Of a DNA stretch of 64,000 nucleotides, positions 21,984 through 33,284 are shown piece by piece (within the stretch, counting starts at the first letter, position 1; each line of letters begins with the position of its first letter). The stretch comes from Phytopythium helicoides. Its lineage: Eukaryota; Oomycota; Peronosporomycetes; Pythiales; Pythiaceae. The notes under the pieces were generated by a model, which was not told where the DNA came from, searched no databases, and was given only the letters and a program-made list of their open reading frames with translations. The stretch is taken from positions 372,001 to 436,000 of the forward strand of contig JANFNE010000002.1 in the NCBI GenBank assembly GCA_024867545.1. The letters are read 5' to 3'. Both the position numbers and the translations under genes were made by a program.

Positions 21984-23962
21984 ATGGGCCGGCAGGAACT
22001 TGATAATGCGCTCGCTGTGGCCCGTACGGCCGACTCCCCCGCGCTGCTGGCGTTGCAATTCCCGCACATCCACTCAGGTGCGCGCCTTCTCCGCCTCCAG
22101 TCGTCGCCATGAGGTGCTGAGCGTCCGTACACGCAGCGCTGACGGACATTGAGAGAAAGCGTGGGCTCTTCCTCGAGACGGCGTTCGGCACTGTGCGACG
22201 AGCGCTGTGGGCATTTTTGCGTGGAGATACAGCGAGCGAAGACGAAGAAGCAGCAGATGAGGAATCGGGGCTTTCGGTGGCTCAGGCGGTTGGCATCGCC
22301 TTTGAATTCGTCGCGCCGCTGGTTCCTGGGGAGGATGTTGGCTTTGATGACAGCGAGAGTGAGGTGAAGAGAGAGGTGGGCTTGCTTTGGTGTTGGATTC
22401 TGGCGATTACACTGCTGATTGACTATGATACAGCGAGGAACGATCGTTGCGATGCTTCTGTACTTGTTGGGCGTGATGGACTATCAAGAGATCTTCTCGG
22501 CTAAGCATGCCGCATTGCGAGGGCGTTTGGTGACCGCAATTTGTGCTTGCAAAGTCCCCACGCACATTATCCTGGCAACGCTGCGATTCCGCGAGGAGCT
22601 GTCGTTTTGCCGCCGCGCATTACTTCCGAACTTTGAAAGCGACTCCGAGACGAGCGATGATGACGAAGTTCGATCGGGTGCTGATGATGATGTGGATGAC
22701 GATGAGGGAGATGAAGACGATGAGACCGAGCGAGAGGATGCCCTTTGGGTAGCCCAGCGAATCGGTCATTCCTGGGGACTATCTGACTACCTCTATTTCT
22801 TGAGCGACTCGGGCCAAGAGTTTTCCTTTGCATCTTGGGCTACACGCGGTGTCGCCGTGCTGACATACTCACTATTTGGCGACGAATCACTCAACCTCTC
22901 TTTCCGAGAACCTCTTCTCGCTCCTGTCCTCGCTCCGCAGTCAGCTCTCTTTTTCGTGTCTGCTTATGCCCACACCATGATTGTTGACGAGCATCTAGAG
23001 GTATGTACCAACTCGATCACATTGCATGGGTGTTTACTGACGCACTCATCGTAATTTTGCTCGTAGACTCGAGTAAAGGGATTTAAGCTTCTTCAATCCT
23101 TCCTCACTCGTTGTCCACCGCAAACAGTGCGTTGCAAAGTGGACAACAGCGATGTACAAGCAGTTTCCTTTCACCTCTTCGCATCTCGTTGGTTACTTCA
23201 TAGCTTCACAGATTCTAACCCAAGCGTTTGCGTTATTTCTCACTTCGACTTTGTGGTGGTTCAGGTTTTCAAGAGCGAAACTGGATCGATCCGATAGCTC
23301 AGGGAATGACAAGCGCGATGGTGTCGTTTCCAGAAGCGACAGAACGAACCGCTTCACTTGCCGTGTTTCGATTATTGATAGTCTCGATCAATGCGAATGA
23401 TCGGTGAGATCCCTGTGCTTGGAATCTTTCACATGAAGCCAACATCTAACACTTGATCCTGACATCTATACAGGTTTTGGTTTCTGACAAAGCTCGCACT
23501 GAAGTGCCCTTACGCGAATGTATCTGCTGTGCTGATCGACTCGGTGCGGTCCGACGCTGTTCTTTCGTGGCAGCAAGAAATGCTCACGCCTACTCGTAAG
23601 TTCTTTGTGTAACTCTGGATTTGGCTATATACTCACAGATTTGTGCTGTACCAGCCTACACATCAAGTGCAATCGTTGATTTAGTCAATGACGTGCTAAC
23701 TCTTGCGGCGGAGCGTGACCTCGTTCTCCATGCGGACCTCATCGCTAGCTGCCTTAGCTTGCTACGTTTCCTACTCATCAGAGACAAAGGAAACATGACG
23801 GGCGTACATGACCAAGGTGGGTCTCTGAGTACGCTATGCCATCGAATTCAGCGGCGTCTCGAGCAGAAGCTGGCCGAAGATACTTCCTCGACTACGCACC
23901 TTTTTCTCCTCGAAGCTACGCTATCGTCCACAACTACTCTGCTAGATCAGGTCAATGCCTAA
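21984..23962 (+). CDS. Glomulin/ALF4-like protein, at least seven exons
   Basis: Exons readable in phase: 21984-22077, 22137-22375, 22434-23000, one from 23067 onward, one ending at 23403, 23474-23595 and 23655-23962. The boundary between the fourth and fifth (about 23150-23310) is unresolved: the first part reads TRVKGFKLLQSFLTRC and the second resumes as DPIAQGMTSAM in another frame. The all-helical protein carries the LKCPYANVSAVLIDSVRSD segment seen in the YAP/Alf4/glomulin family (Kinetochor_Ybp2 in Pfam). In plants and animals these proteins bind RBX1 and restrain cullin-RING ligases. An acidic Ser/Asp stretch (~22640-22730) is inserted. The left palindrome arm begins inside intron 2 of this gene. 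Confidence 0.78.
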
Positions 23963-24512
23963 CAAATCCATTTCTGAAGATAATGGAGTCTACAATCGCA
24001 CTGGCGACGCACCATTGCTTTATCATTGGCTTGGTTTTGCAACTGAAACTGAGAGTATTGAAGGCATTCGTTGAGCTTGTCAATCCAACCCACGTGAAGA
24101 ATCTTCGCTCAGCAGCACTCCAAACAGCATGTAGCCGATCCTCTCTCCACCGATCACTTCCAATTTTGTCGCAAGAACAGCTTGCTCAGCCTACAAGCAC
24201 TCATCATCTCCACAAAATGGGTGCCATGAAGTCAAAGCCTTATAGCTCGGATGAAGGCAATAGAGCCCGCTGCTAGCTACTTTATCACTTCGACAGCCTC
24301 CACGTTTGCAAGTTGAAGCGCACTTCAACATGGAATGATGAGGACAACCCATCTACTCTCCATCTATTGGTCAAAACAAACCGACCCAACCATCCTCATT
24401 CGCCAATACCCAACAAATATCAAAGTTTCAACCAACCATCTCCACGCTCAACTTTCCAAGCCTTTTCCTTCTCTTCCAAATCCCCAGGAATCACGTGACC
24501 ATCGCGAGCTCA
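23963..24512. other. 3' flank of the glomulin-like gene
   Basis: No separate gene is recognised. A 146-codon frame overlaps the end of the glomulin-like gene in another frame and is conserved in the other arm, but it has no start context or domain and looks incidental. A pyrimidine/A-rich leader precedes the ATG at 24513. Confidence 0.4.
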
Positions 24513-24827
24513 ATGGACACCAAGGTCAGCGCCTGGCGCCTGCTACTGGGCCTTCTCACGTCTCTTGTAGCTGCAGATGACAGCGAGGAGAAGCAGCCAG
24601 AAGCAGATCGGCTCAGCGGCAGCAGCGAGGTGGGGCTAGGCACGCGGCGTTGCTGGAGGCTCGCGTGGACCGAGGCCCTCGTGCAGTCCTTTTGCTGTGC
24701 GAGTGGCCTCATGCGGTCGGCTGCGAGTCTCGGCGTTGCCGTGGCCGTCACTGTGGCCGCACGTACCTCTAGTCTATGGCATTCATTCGTAGTCCAAGGA
24801 CGTGACTGCGAGCCTTCTCATGAATAA
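24513..24827 (+). CDS. Candidate small secreted protein, 104 aa (uncertain)
   Basis: ATG 24513 opens a 104-codon frame beginning with a hydrophobic leader (SAWRLLLGLLTSLVAADDSE) that looks like a signal peptide cleaved after AA. The rest is Ser/Ala/Arg-rich with a second hydrophobic stretch (~70-85). No known domain or RxLR motif is seen. The corresponding place in the other arm keeps ATGGACACCAAG but meets a stop after 12 codons and has diverged. This is either a young or decaying gene, or chance. Confidence 0.3.
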   Translation: MDTKVSAWRLLLGLLTSLVAADDSEEKQPEADRLSGSSEVGLGTRRCWRLAWTEALVQSFCCASGLMRSAASLGVAVAVTVAARTSSLWHSFVVQGRDCEPSHE

Positions 24828-25671
24828 TGGCTGTATGCTCGGCGAGTAGGAGTGAGCGAGTTACGCGAGGGCGATGCGAGGGCGGCGACGACGGCCGAGG
24901 TGCACGTGAGTGGTCGTATTGATGGAGACGGAGGAGGAGACGGATACGTTTGTGGTGGTTAAAGCAGGAGACTACGAGACCGATCGATGCTAACCAGTTG
25001 ACCGAGTCCATGACAATTCCATGAGCCGATGGACTTAGACGACTAGCGAGGGATGAGATGAACGCTTCTGGTTCCAGCGCGCCATGACCGGCGGCCGCCC
25101 TGTAGGCAGCTGGGTTGGTCAAGTGTACGCGTGCAGGCGGAGTAAGGTGGGGGCCGTTCTGCTTGATGCGCTACGCTCGACTGCTGGACTTTGGTGCGAG
25201 CCGTGGTAGGGTACAAGATGAAAACCCGCGCCACCTTGCCTTCCCACTTACTCAATCCAGTGGTCCGCTCAACCTACTAGCTGCTGTCCGTGCGACTATT
25301 GGTATCACAGCACAATTCACTGCGCGCGGACACTAACATAAACGCTAGAATGCCGTGCTGCTGTCCACTTTCCTGCTCCTGATCGTGGAGCACGAGGTCG
25401 CGTCTTGTGCTGCTGACGGGCGGCGACCTCCATGCTACTGCGTCCGGAGGCGAACGAAGCGTATACTATGTGGTATAGTATCCGGATGGGTGGCCTTATA
25501 GTTCTTTCGACATACAGTATCGAACAGATAGAAATGCGATGTATATACGGCACAATTTTGAAGCGTCCATCAATCTTTCACGGCAGCACCTGCTGGGTTG
25601 TGATTGCCACCAACACCAAAGAAAACATATTGAGCTCCATGTTCACTCTTCTTTGGCGGTACATTGGTAGC

Positions 25672-25875
25672 TCAAGAGGACGCAGTTAGGTTGTGGACAG
25701 AAGCTCCGCGTGGGTTGGCTGGCCTTGTTTGGGAGTATCCAGTGCAGAGTCTGCCGCGTCTTGCTTGATCGCGAGCTATTGACAGCGAGAAGGATCCAAA
25801 TGCAGGAGGAATTGATTCCGACCAAGCAGCACCACAGCTCAATATAATCAAAGATGATAGGATACTCATCCCCAT
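25672..25875 (-). CDS. Tiny ORF with signal-like N terminus, 67 aa (left copy, uncertain)
   Basis: Starts MGMSILSSLIILSCGAAWSE, which resembles a signal peptide, followed by a short basic Ser/Arg/Pro-rich part with one Cys and no known domain. An identical copy lies at 31508-31711 on the plus strand. Coding status is unproven. Confidence 0.25.
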   Translation of the reverse strand: MGMSILSSLIILSCGAAWSESIPPAFGSFSLSIARDQARRGRLCTGYSQTRPANPRGASVHNLTASS

Positions 25876-26112
25876 CAACGCAGAGAGTTCGAGGGTTTTG
25901 CGGAGAAGGCTGAGCAAGAGAGGTTTGCACGAGCCTGAGCCACGACCGGTGACTCAAAGGTGCCTACAACAAAGCACACAACAAAGTGCAAAGCGGCGGT
26001 GCTCCGTAAGACTTGTAAGACCCCTAGCTTTGTGAAGCGTAGTGGATTATGGAAAGCCGCTTGAGCACATCTAGAGGTGGCATGCCAATGGCTGAGTAGG
26101 TACCCAGCTCGA

Positions 26113-26322
26113 TTATTCGAGAATGAGGATCGCACAGACAAGTTGCCTCGGATGTTTCAGCGTGAGCTGCAGTGTTGACGAGGTCTTTTCAGCACGCTGG
26201 GTGCCTCTCCACGCGCTTTGTCTGCACGATGTTCGTGCTGCACAGCTGCAGCTACGTAGTTCGTTTGGTGAGATCAAGCATGTGAAGGTGAAGATGAAGA
26301 CGCAGAATGGCAGCAGTAGCAT
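26113..26322 (-). CDS. Tiny ORF with signal-like N terminus, 69 aa (left copy, uncertain)
   Basis: Starts MLLLPFCVFIFTFTCLISPN, a strong hydrophobic leader, then a Cys/Ser/Arg-rich segment. A TATAAAC sequence lies about 15-25 bp upstream of the start, read on this strand. The identical copy is at 31061-31270 on the plus strand. It could be a first exon or a chance frame. Confidence 0.28.
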   Translation of the reverse strand: MLLLPFCVFIFTFTCLISPNELRSCSCAARTSCRQSAWRGTQRAEKTSSTLQLTLKHPRQLVCAILILE

Positions 26323-26915
26323 GCGCACTGCTGCGCAGTTTATAGTCTGAAGTACGTGAGGAGGATAAGGCGTACATGCTGTCTCAGAGAGCTTTGTATC
26401 CAAAACGATTGTAAAACCCACGCTCCTTGTGTCCGAACACCTTTCTCCGTCGTGGGTTATGGGATATATTGCACAAAACATGATCCATTTCGTCCATTGT
26501 CCAACCCGGAGGCTCCATCAAACTACGTCTTTTCAAGATCTTTCCATCGAAGTCACGAGCCAAAGTCGAAGGTCATTGCGTGGAACCCTTTCATGGAGGA
26601 TAGGTGAGTGGGCTGAGCACGCGGTAGGCTTGCAAACGAGGTGATGGTGAGTTTGGGGCCAAGGCAGCAGCAACACGTCGACCCGACGCAGCACTCGAAC
26701 ACACAGTCGCAGTAGCACGACAGTCGTTTTAATCCGTTTTTCATTTTTAATTTGGATCCCGAGCTGGCAGCTCGCAGTGGTTGATGATCAATTCCATTTC
26801 AACGAGCAGTCGTTTCAATGTTCCAATGATATGTAGTTTTGTTGAAACCACCAGACTCTGGCGCCGACTCGATTGTACAGTCTTGGACTCATTCTCCGTC
26901 TGCTACTATCCCCTC

Positions 26916-28541
26916 ATGATGTCTCCAAGCTCAAAGGATAATGCGGCAGCGCGTGAGAGATCGCAGCAGCTTCGTCCTCGTCTGGGTCTCCTCGCACTGT
27001 TGGTGGTTATCGGAGCGTACTCGCTTATCGCGTATTCGACCGCGACTCGGCTAAAACAAGTTGCAGACCCGACTCATGCTGTTGGGATGTTCCAGCACGC
27101 ATCACAGATGAACAGCAGTCTTTCCAATGCGGAAGTTGTTCCGCCTGATCAACTTGATGGCCTTGATCCAAGCAAAAACATTCAACCCAGTTCCAGACTT
27201 CGCACAGACGAGTGCTACTTGTACGCTGATTATGGCATGCTTGACGAGCTCAGGGCGTCCTCCAAGTCATTCTGCTCCCCCAGCGATTTTGAGGCGAAAA
27301 AAGGGGACTTCCAATCCTCCTACACGTACTATGACTCGGTAGGCGCGTACATTCATGCGACGGTATTTCGAGGGCTACGAATGGATCTGTCGGCTGCGAA
27401 AGTATCACATGACATCACTTCCCTGGCTCAGGACGGAGCTCGCCACGATCCGCGCTACGTGTTCAGTAGCATTCGACCTATTTGTAAGTGCGAGGACGGG
27501 GCCCCACCCCAGGATTCGGAGCACGGGTCTCCGCGCGTGTGGAAAAAGCTTTTGGTGGACGACAATATTGCCCCCAAGAAAGAACCGGAAATGTTTCGAG
27601 TGTGCGAGCCTCCCAACAAAACCGACGCAAAGGCTTTTACCGTCTACGACTCGAAAGTCTTGCTGGTCGCTCGAAATGACGACCATAATCCGTTTTTCAT
27701 GGTGTCACAAATTCTCAACGTTTGGATCATGATGAAAGTACTGGACTGGTCTCCCTTAGACACGCACCTTGTGTATCTAGACAAGGCCATCCCAACGGCG
27801 ATCGACGAGTTGAGTCACCGCTTGCTCGCCCCCATGCGTGCTCCGCTCTCCGCAGCCGATTTGTTCACACAATTTTCTCCTGACCGGCGCGTTGGTATGG
27901 TTGAGTTTGGCACAGTGATGGTCGCCCCGGCCGAGAAAGCAGGGCCATTTCTGCGTCACCTGGACAACTACGAGCCGTGTGCCAGCTCCCAGCTGATCAA
28001 GGACTTCCGTGCTGCTGCATTGGCAGCGATGGGGCTCGCAGACCGCAAGAGGGACGTGACCAAGTGCCTGCTGACGATCATTTCGCGCCGTAACTACGGC
28101 GGACGCAACCTCGAACGCGTCTGGCTGAACGAAGACGAGGTTGTCGAGCGGATGGTCGCGGACTTTGGCGATCACTGCACTGTCCAAGCGATCGACTTTG
28201 TTAGTTTGTCAATAGCTGAGCAAATGCGTGCAATCGTCGACAGCGACGTCGTCATTGGGATGCACGGCGCTGGTATGGTCAACGTGCTGTGGGCGCGACC
28301 GCAGACGCTGGTGATCGAGGTGTTCCCGAAAGATCGTCGGCGCTGGGGGTTCCGCAACATCTGCCAGCGCGTCGAGTGTGCGTGGCATGAGTTTCGCGGA
28401 GGCGAAGACGTTCCCAAGGGCAACGGACGCGTGCATCCAGACCCCAACTCGTTCAACAAGCGTGTGCCTCCAGACGAATGGGCTACCTTTGCCAATCCGT
28501 TAGTGCGTGCTGCCATCGCCAAGACCATCGGCAGCGTGTGA
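26916..28541 (+). CDS. GT61-like glycosyltransferase, type II membrane protein (left copy)
   Basis: I chose ATG 26916 (MMSPSSKDNAAAR); the frame is open further up to ATG 26784, but that extension lacks coding character. 541 residues: short cytosolic N terminus, one membrane anchor (LGLLALLVVIGAYSLIAYST, ~residues 27-46), then a luminal domain. The C-terminal part has DVVIGMHGAGMVNVLWARPQ followed by VIEVFPKDRR, characteristic of the DUF563/GT61 family (xylosyl- or GlcNAc-transferases acting in the Golgi). A Golgi enzyme modifying glycoproteins or wall polysaccharides is likely; donor and acceptor are unknown. The translation is identical to the convergent copy in the other arm. Confidence 0.85.
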   Translation: MMSPSSKDNAAARERSQQLRPRLGLLALLVVIGAYSLIAYSTATRLKQVADPTHAVGMFQHASQMNSSLSNAEVVPPDQLDGLDPSKNIQPSSRLRTDECYLYADYGMLDELRASSKSFCSPSDFEAKKGDFQSSYTYYDSVGAYIHATVFRGLRMDLSAAKVSHDITSLAQDGARHDPRYVFSSIRPICKCEDGAPPQDSEHGSPRVWKKLLVDDNIAPKKEPEMFRVCEPPNKTDAKAFTVYDSKVLLVARNDDHNPFFMVSQILNVWIMMKVLDWSPLDTHLVYLDKAIPTAIDELSHRLLAPMRAPLSAADLFTQFSPDRRVGMVEFGTVMVAPAEKAGPFLRHLDNYEPCASSQLIKDFRAAALAAMGLADRKRDVTKCLLTIISRRNYGGRNLERVWLNEDEVVERMVADFGDHCTVQAIDFVSLSIAEQMRAIVDSDVVIGMHGAGMVNVLWARPQTLVIEVFPKDRRRWGFRNICQRVECAWHEFRGGEDVPKGNGRVHPDPNSFNKRVPPDEWATFANPLVRAAIAKTIGSV

Positions 28542-28600
28542 ATACCGGCTGCCACGGACGATGAAGCTGAGGTTAATCTAGGAAAAGGTAACAGAAGCTA

Positions 28601-28782
28601 AATGTTTTCAGATGACTTAATGGTCGGGTTTACCTGGTGTGCCTCTGGCAGGTCCCTAATGATAATGGAGACTATTTTCATGTGTGTACGTACATGCAGC
28701 CACTTTGTTTGGATCACGAGTGAACCCTCGACAACTGACGACGTGGATGTCCAGCCACCTTCCGTGCAATCCTGTATACATT
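28601..28782. other. Spacer at the centre of the palindrome
   Basis: About 180 bp that does not pair with itself. Arm identity fades just inside GGAAAAGGTAACAGAAGCT (left) and its complement on the right. No gene is seen. It is the loop between the two convergent glycosyltransferase genes, whose stop codons lie about 300 bp apart. Confidence 0.8.
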
Positions 28783-28841
28783 CAGCTTCTGTTACCTTTT
28801 CCTAGATTAACCTCAGCTTCATCGTCCGTGGCAGCCGGTAT

Positions 28842-30467
28842 TCACACGCTGCCGATGGTCTTGGCGATGGCAGCACGCACTAACGGATTGGCAAAGGTAG
28901 CCCATTCGTCTGGAGGCACACGCTTGTTGAACGAGTTGGGGTCTGGATGCACGCGTCCGTTGCCCTTGGGAACGTCTTCGCCTCCGCGAAACTCATGCCA
29001 CGCACACTCGACGCGCTGGCAGATGTTGCGGAACCCCCAGCGCCGACGATCTTTCGGGAACACCTCGATCACCAGCGTCTGCGGTCGCGCCCACAGCACG
29101 TTGACCATACCAGCGCCGTGCATCCCAATGACGACGTCGCTGTCGACGATTGCACGCATTTGCTCAGCTATTGACAAACTAACAAAGTCGATCGCTTGGA
29201 CAGTGCAGTGATCGCCAAAGTCCGCGACCATCCGCTCGACAACCTCGTCTTCGTTCAGCCAGACGCGTTCGAGGTTGCGTCCGCCGTAGTTACGGCGCGA
29301 AATGATCGTCAGCAGGCACTTGGTCACGTCCCTCTTGCGGTCTGCGAGCCCCATCGCTGCCAATGCAGCAGCACGGAAGTCCTTGATCAGCTGGGAGCTG
29401 GCACACGGCTCGTAGTTGTCCAGGTGACGCAGAAATGGCCCTGCTTTCTCGGCCGGGGCGACCATCACTGTGCCAAACTCAACCATACCAACGCGCCGGT
29501 CAGGAGAAAATTGTGTGAACAAATCGGCTGCGGAGAGCGGAGCACGCATGGGGGCGAGCAAGCGGTGACTCAACTCGTCGATCGCCGTTGGGATGGCCTT
29601 GTCTAGATACACAAGGTGCGTGTCTAAGGGAGACCAGTCCAGTACTTTCATCATGATCCAAACGTTGAGAATTTGTGACACCATGAAAAACGGATTATGG
29701 TCGTCATTTCGAGCGACCAGCAAGACTTTCGAGTCGTAGACGGTAAAAGCCTTTGCGTCGGTTTTGTTGGGAGGCTCGCACACTCGAAACATTTCCGGTT
29801 CTTTCTTGGGGGCAATATTGTCGTCCACCAAAAGCTTTTTCCACACGCGCGGAGACCCGTGCTCCGAATCCTGGGGTGGGGCCCCGTCCTCGCACTTACA
29901 AATAGGTCGAATGCTACTGAACACGTAGCGCGGATCGTGGCGAGCTCCGTCCTGAGCCAGGGAAGTGATGTCATGTGATACTTTCGCAGCCGACAGATCC
30001 ATTCGTAGCCCTCGAAATACCGTCGCATGAATGTACGCGCCTACCGAGTCATAGTACGTGTAGGAGGATTGGAAGTCCCCTTTTTTCGCCTCAAAATCGC
30101 TGGGGGAGCAGAATGACTTGGAGGACGCCCTGAGCTCGTCAAGCATGCCATAATCAGCGTACAAGTAGCACTCGTCTGTGCGAAGTCTGGAACTGGGTTG
30201 AATGTTTTTGCTTGGATCAAGGCCATCAAGTTGATCAGGCGGAACAACTTCCGCATTGGAAAGACTGCTGTTCATCTGTGATGCGTGCTGGAACATCCCA
30301 ACAGCATGAGTCGGGTCTGCAACTTGTTTTAGCCGAGTCGCGGTCGAATACGCGATAAGCGAGTACGCTCCGATAACCACCAACAGTGCGAGGAGACCCA
30401 GACGAGGACGAAGCTGCTGCGATCTCTCACGCGCTGCCGCATTATCCTTTGAGCTTGGAGACATCAT
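28842..30467 (-). CDS. GT61-like glycosyltransferase (right copy)
   Basis: 541 residues identical to the left copy, in opposite orientation, with the same start choice (Met 30467, in-frame extension to 30599). Membrane anchor, luminal domain and the HGAGMVNVLW motif are all intact, so both copies should be functional if expressed. Absence of any amino-acid change points to very recent origin or continuing gene conversion between arms. Confidence 0.85.
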   Translation of the reverse strand: MMSPSSKDNAAARERSQQLRPRLGLLALLVVIGAYSLIAYSTATRLKQVADPTHAVGMFQHASQMNSSLSNAEVVPPDQLDGLDPSKNIQPSSRLRTDECYLYADYGMLDELRASSKSFCSPSDFEAKKGDFQSSYTYYDSVGAYIHATVFRGLRMDLSAAKVSHDITSLAQDGARHDPRYVFSSIRPICKCEDGAPPQDSEHGSPRVWKKLLVDDNIAPKKEPEMFRVCEPPNKTDAKAFTVYDSKVLLVARNDDHNPFFMVSQILNVWIMMKVLDWSPLDTHLVYLDKAIPTAIDELSHRLLAPMRAPLSAADLFTQFSPDRRVGMVEFGTVMVAPAEKAGPFLRHLDNYEPCASSQLIKDFRAAALAAMGLADRKRDVTKCLLTIISRRNYGGRNLERVWLNEDEVVERMVADFGDHCTVQAIDFVSLSIAEQMRAIVDSDVVIGMHGAGMVNVLWARPQTLVIEVFPKDRRRWGFRNICQRVECAWHEFRGGEDVPKGNGRVHPDPNSFNKRVPPDEWATFANPLVRAAIAKTIGSV

Positions 30468-31060
30468 GAGGGGATAGTAGCAGACGGAGAATGAGTCCAA
30501 GACTGTACAATCGAGTCGGCGCCAGAGTCTGGTGGTTTCAACAAAACTACATATCATTGGAACATTGAAACGACTGCTCGTTGAAATGGAATTGATCATC
30601 AACCACTGCGAGCTGCCAGCTCGGGATCCAAATTAAAAATGAAAAACGGATTAAAACGACTGTCGTGCTACTGCGACTGTGTGTTCGAGTGCTGCGTCGG
30701 GTCGACGTGTTGCTGCTGCCTTGGCCCCAAACTCACCATCACCTCGTTTGCAAGCCTACCGCGTGCTCAGCCCACTCACCTATCCTCCATGAAAGGGTTC
30801 CACGCAATGACCTTCGACTTTGGCTCGTGACTTCGATGGAAAGATCTTGAAAAGACGTAGTTTGATGGAGCCTCCGGGTTGGACAATGGACGAAATGGAT
30901 CATGTTTTGTGCAATATATCCCATAACCCACGACGGAGAAAGGTGTTCGGACACAAGGAGCGTGGGTTTTACAATCGTTTTGGATACAAAGCTCTCTGAG
31001 ACAGCATGTACGCCTTATCCTCCTCACGTACTTCAGACTATAAACTGCGCAGCAGTGCGC

Positions 31061-31270
31061 ATGCTACTGCTGCCATTCTGCGTCTTCATCTTCACCTTCA
31101 CATGCTTGATCTCACCAAACGAACTACGTAGCTGCAGCTGTGCAGCACGAACATCGTGCAGACAAAGCGCGTGGAGAGGCACCCAGCGTGCTGAAAAGAC
31201 CTCGTCAACACTGCAGCTCACGCTGAAACATCCGAGGCAACTTGTCTGTGCGATCCTCATTCTCGAATAA
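31061..31270 (+). CDS. Tiny ORF with signal-like N terminus, 69 aa (right copy, uncertain)
   Basis: Identical to the frame at 26113-26322. A TATAAAC box-like sequence sits near 31040, about 20 bp before the ATG. Coding status is unproven. Confidence 0.28.
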   Translation: MLLLPFCVFIFTFTCLISPNELRSCSCAARTSCRQSAWRGTQRAEKTSSTLQLTLKHPRQLVCAILILE

Positions 31271-31507
31271 TCGAGCTGGGTACCTACTCAGCCATTGGCA
31301 TGCCACCTCTAGATGTGCTCAAGCGGCTTTCCATAATCCACTACGCTTCACAAAGCTAGGGGTCTTACAAGTCTTACGGAGCACCGCCGCTTTGCACTTT
31401 GTTGTGTGCTTTGTTGTAGGCACCTTTGAGTCACCGGTCGTGGCTCAGGCTCGTGCAAACCTCTCTTGCTCAGCCTTCTCCGCAAAACCCTCGAACTCTC
31501 TGCGTTG

Positions 31508-31711
31508 ATGGGGATGAGTATCCTATCATCTTTGATTATATTGAGCTGTGGTGCTGCTTGGTCGGAATCAATTCCTCCTGCATTTGGATCCTTCTCGCTG
31601 TCAATAGCTCGCGATCAAGCAAGACGCGGCAGACTCTGCACTGGATACTCCCAAACAAGGCCAGCCAACCCACGCGGAGCTTCTGTCCACAACCTAACTG
31701 CGTCCTCTTGA
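31508..31711 (+). CDS. Tiny ORF with signal-like N terminus, 67 aa (right copy, uncertain)
   Basis: Identical to the frame at 25672-25875, with the same hydrophobic leader. Coding status is unproven. Confidence 0.25.
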   Translation: MGMSILSSLIILSCGAAWSESIPPAFGSFSLSIARDQARRGRLCTGYSQTRPANPRGASVHNLTASS

Positions 31712-33284
31712 GCTACCAATGTACCGCCAAAGAAGAGTGAACATGGAGCTCAATATGTTTTCTTTGGTGTTGGTGGCAATCACAACCCAGCAGGTGCTGC
31801 CGTGAAAGATTGATGGACGCTTCAAAATTGTGCCGTATATACATCGCATTTCTATCTGTTCGATACTGTATGTCGAAAGAACTATAAGGCCACCCATCCG
31901 GATACTATACCACATAGTATACGCTTCGTTCGCCTCCGGACGCAGTAGCATGGAGGTCGCCGCCCGTCAGCAGCACAAGACGCGACCTCGTGCTCCACGA
32001 TCAGGAGCAGGAAAGTGGACAGCAGCACGGCATTCTAGCGTTTATGTTAGTGTCCGCGCGCAGTGAATTGTGCTGTGATACCAATAGTCGCACGGACAGC
32101 AGCTAGTAGGTTGAGCGGACCACTGGATTGAGTAAGTGGGAAGGCAAGGTGGCGCGGGTTTTCATCTTGTAGCCTACCACGGCTCGCACCAAAGTCCAGC
32201 AATCGAGCACAGCACATCAAACAGAATGGCCCCCACGTAACCCCGCCCGCGCGAGTACGCTCCAATACCACCAGCACTAAGCAACACCTCCACGCAGTGC
32301 AGTGATACCGACATGGACGTTAGCACCACCCTCAGCATCAGCATCAACGTCAACATCAATATCAAGCACAGAACCCACCTGCCTCGCTCGGCTTGACCCG
32401 GCAGCTCCACTTGACTCGCTTGGCTTCGCTTCCGCTTTGCTCGGCGCGCCGCCACCGAGCCAGTCGTTAGGCCCGCCACACCCTCACGACGGCCGCAGTG
32501 GCGACCGCGGTGACGGAGGTCCCGCAGGCGATAGCACAGAGCCACCAACGCAGCTCAGCGTCCACACGAGGGTCCCGCTAGCCACGGGCCGCAGCATCAC
32601 CGCGTGCCTCACCCCACCTCGCTACTGCCGCTGTGCCGCTATGCTTCTGCCTGCTTCTCTTTTCTGTCGTCTGCAGCTACAAGAGTCGAGAGAAGCTACC
32701 GCAACAGACGCCAGGTGCACATCTTGGTGTCCATTGAGCTCGCGTTGGTCTTGAGATGCCTGGGGATTTGGAAGTGAAGGGATAAAGGCTTGGAAAGTTG
32801 AGCGTGGAGATGGTTGGTTGAAACTTCGATATTTGTTGGGTATTGGCGAATGAGGATGGTTGGATCGGTTTGTTTTGACCAATAGATGGAGAAGATAGGT
32901 TGTCCTCATCATTCCATGTTGAAGTGCGCTTCAACTTGCAAACGTGGAGGCCGTCGAAGTGATAAAGTAGCTAGCAGCGGGCTCTATTGCCTTCATCCGA
33001 GCTATAAGGCTTTGACTTCATGGCACCCATTTTGTGGAGATGATGAGTGCTTGTAGGCTGAGCAAGCTGTTCTTGCGACAAAATTGGAAGTGATCGGTGG
33101 AGAGAGGATCGGCTACATGCTGTTTGGAGTGCTGCTGAGCGAAGATTCTTCACGTGGGTTGGATTGACAAGCTCAACGAATGCCTTCAATACTCTCAGTT
33201 TCAGTTGCAAAACCAAGCCAATGATAAAGCAATGGTGCGTCGCCAGTGCGATTGTAGACTCCATTATCTTCAGAAATGGATTTG

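Larger units (their letters stand above)
24828..26915. other. Inner-arm non-coding stretch with two tiny ORFs (left)
   Basis: About 2 kb without a convincing gene, upstream of the glycosyltransferase. It holds two minus-strand ORFs with hydrophobic starts, listed separately. Sequence from about 25.21 kb inward is mirrored exactly in the right arm. The part next to the glycosyltransferase gene (26.64-26.92 kb) should hold its promoter. Confidence 0.5.
22389..28600 (+). repeat. Left arm of a giant inverted repeat (about 6.2 kb)
   Basis: Pairs with 28783-34864 in inverted orientation. Inner positions p and q satisfy p+q=57383 (for example the glycosyltransferase frames). Farther out the sum drops to 57247-57253, so small indels have accumulated. 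All translated frames between about 25.21 and 28.60 kb are identical in both arms. Outside that, sequence drifts, with a poorly matching stretch at 24.5-25.2 kb. The outer end lies in intron 2 of the glomulin-like gene. Confidence 0.93.
30468..33284. other. Right-arm non-coding stretch
   Basis: Mirror of 23963-26915. It holds the promoter side of the right glycosyltransferase gene and the right copies of two tiny ORFs. Between 32.2 and 32.76 kb it differs strongly from the left arm and includes a short imperfect repeat of CATCAACGTCAACATCAATA type near 32335-32365. No convincing gene is seen. Confidence 0.5.

Noticed and set aside
23836..24276. 146-codon frame overlapping the end of the glomulin-like gene, kept in both arms
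   Set aside because: Conservation is explained by the duplication; no start context, no domain, and it overlaps the supported last exon.
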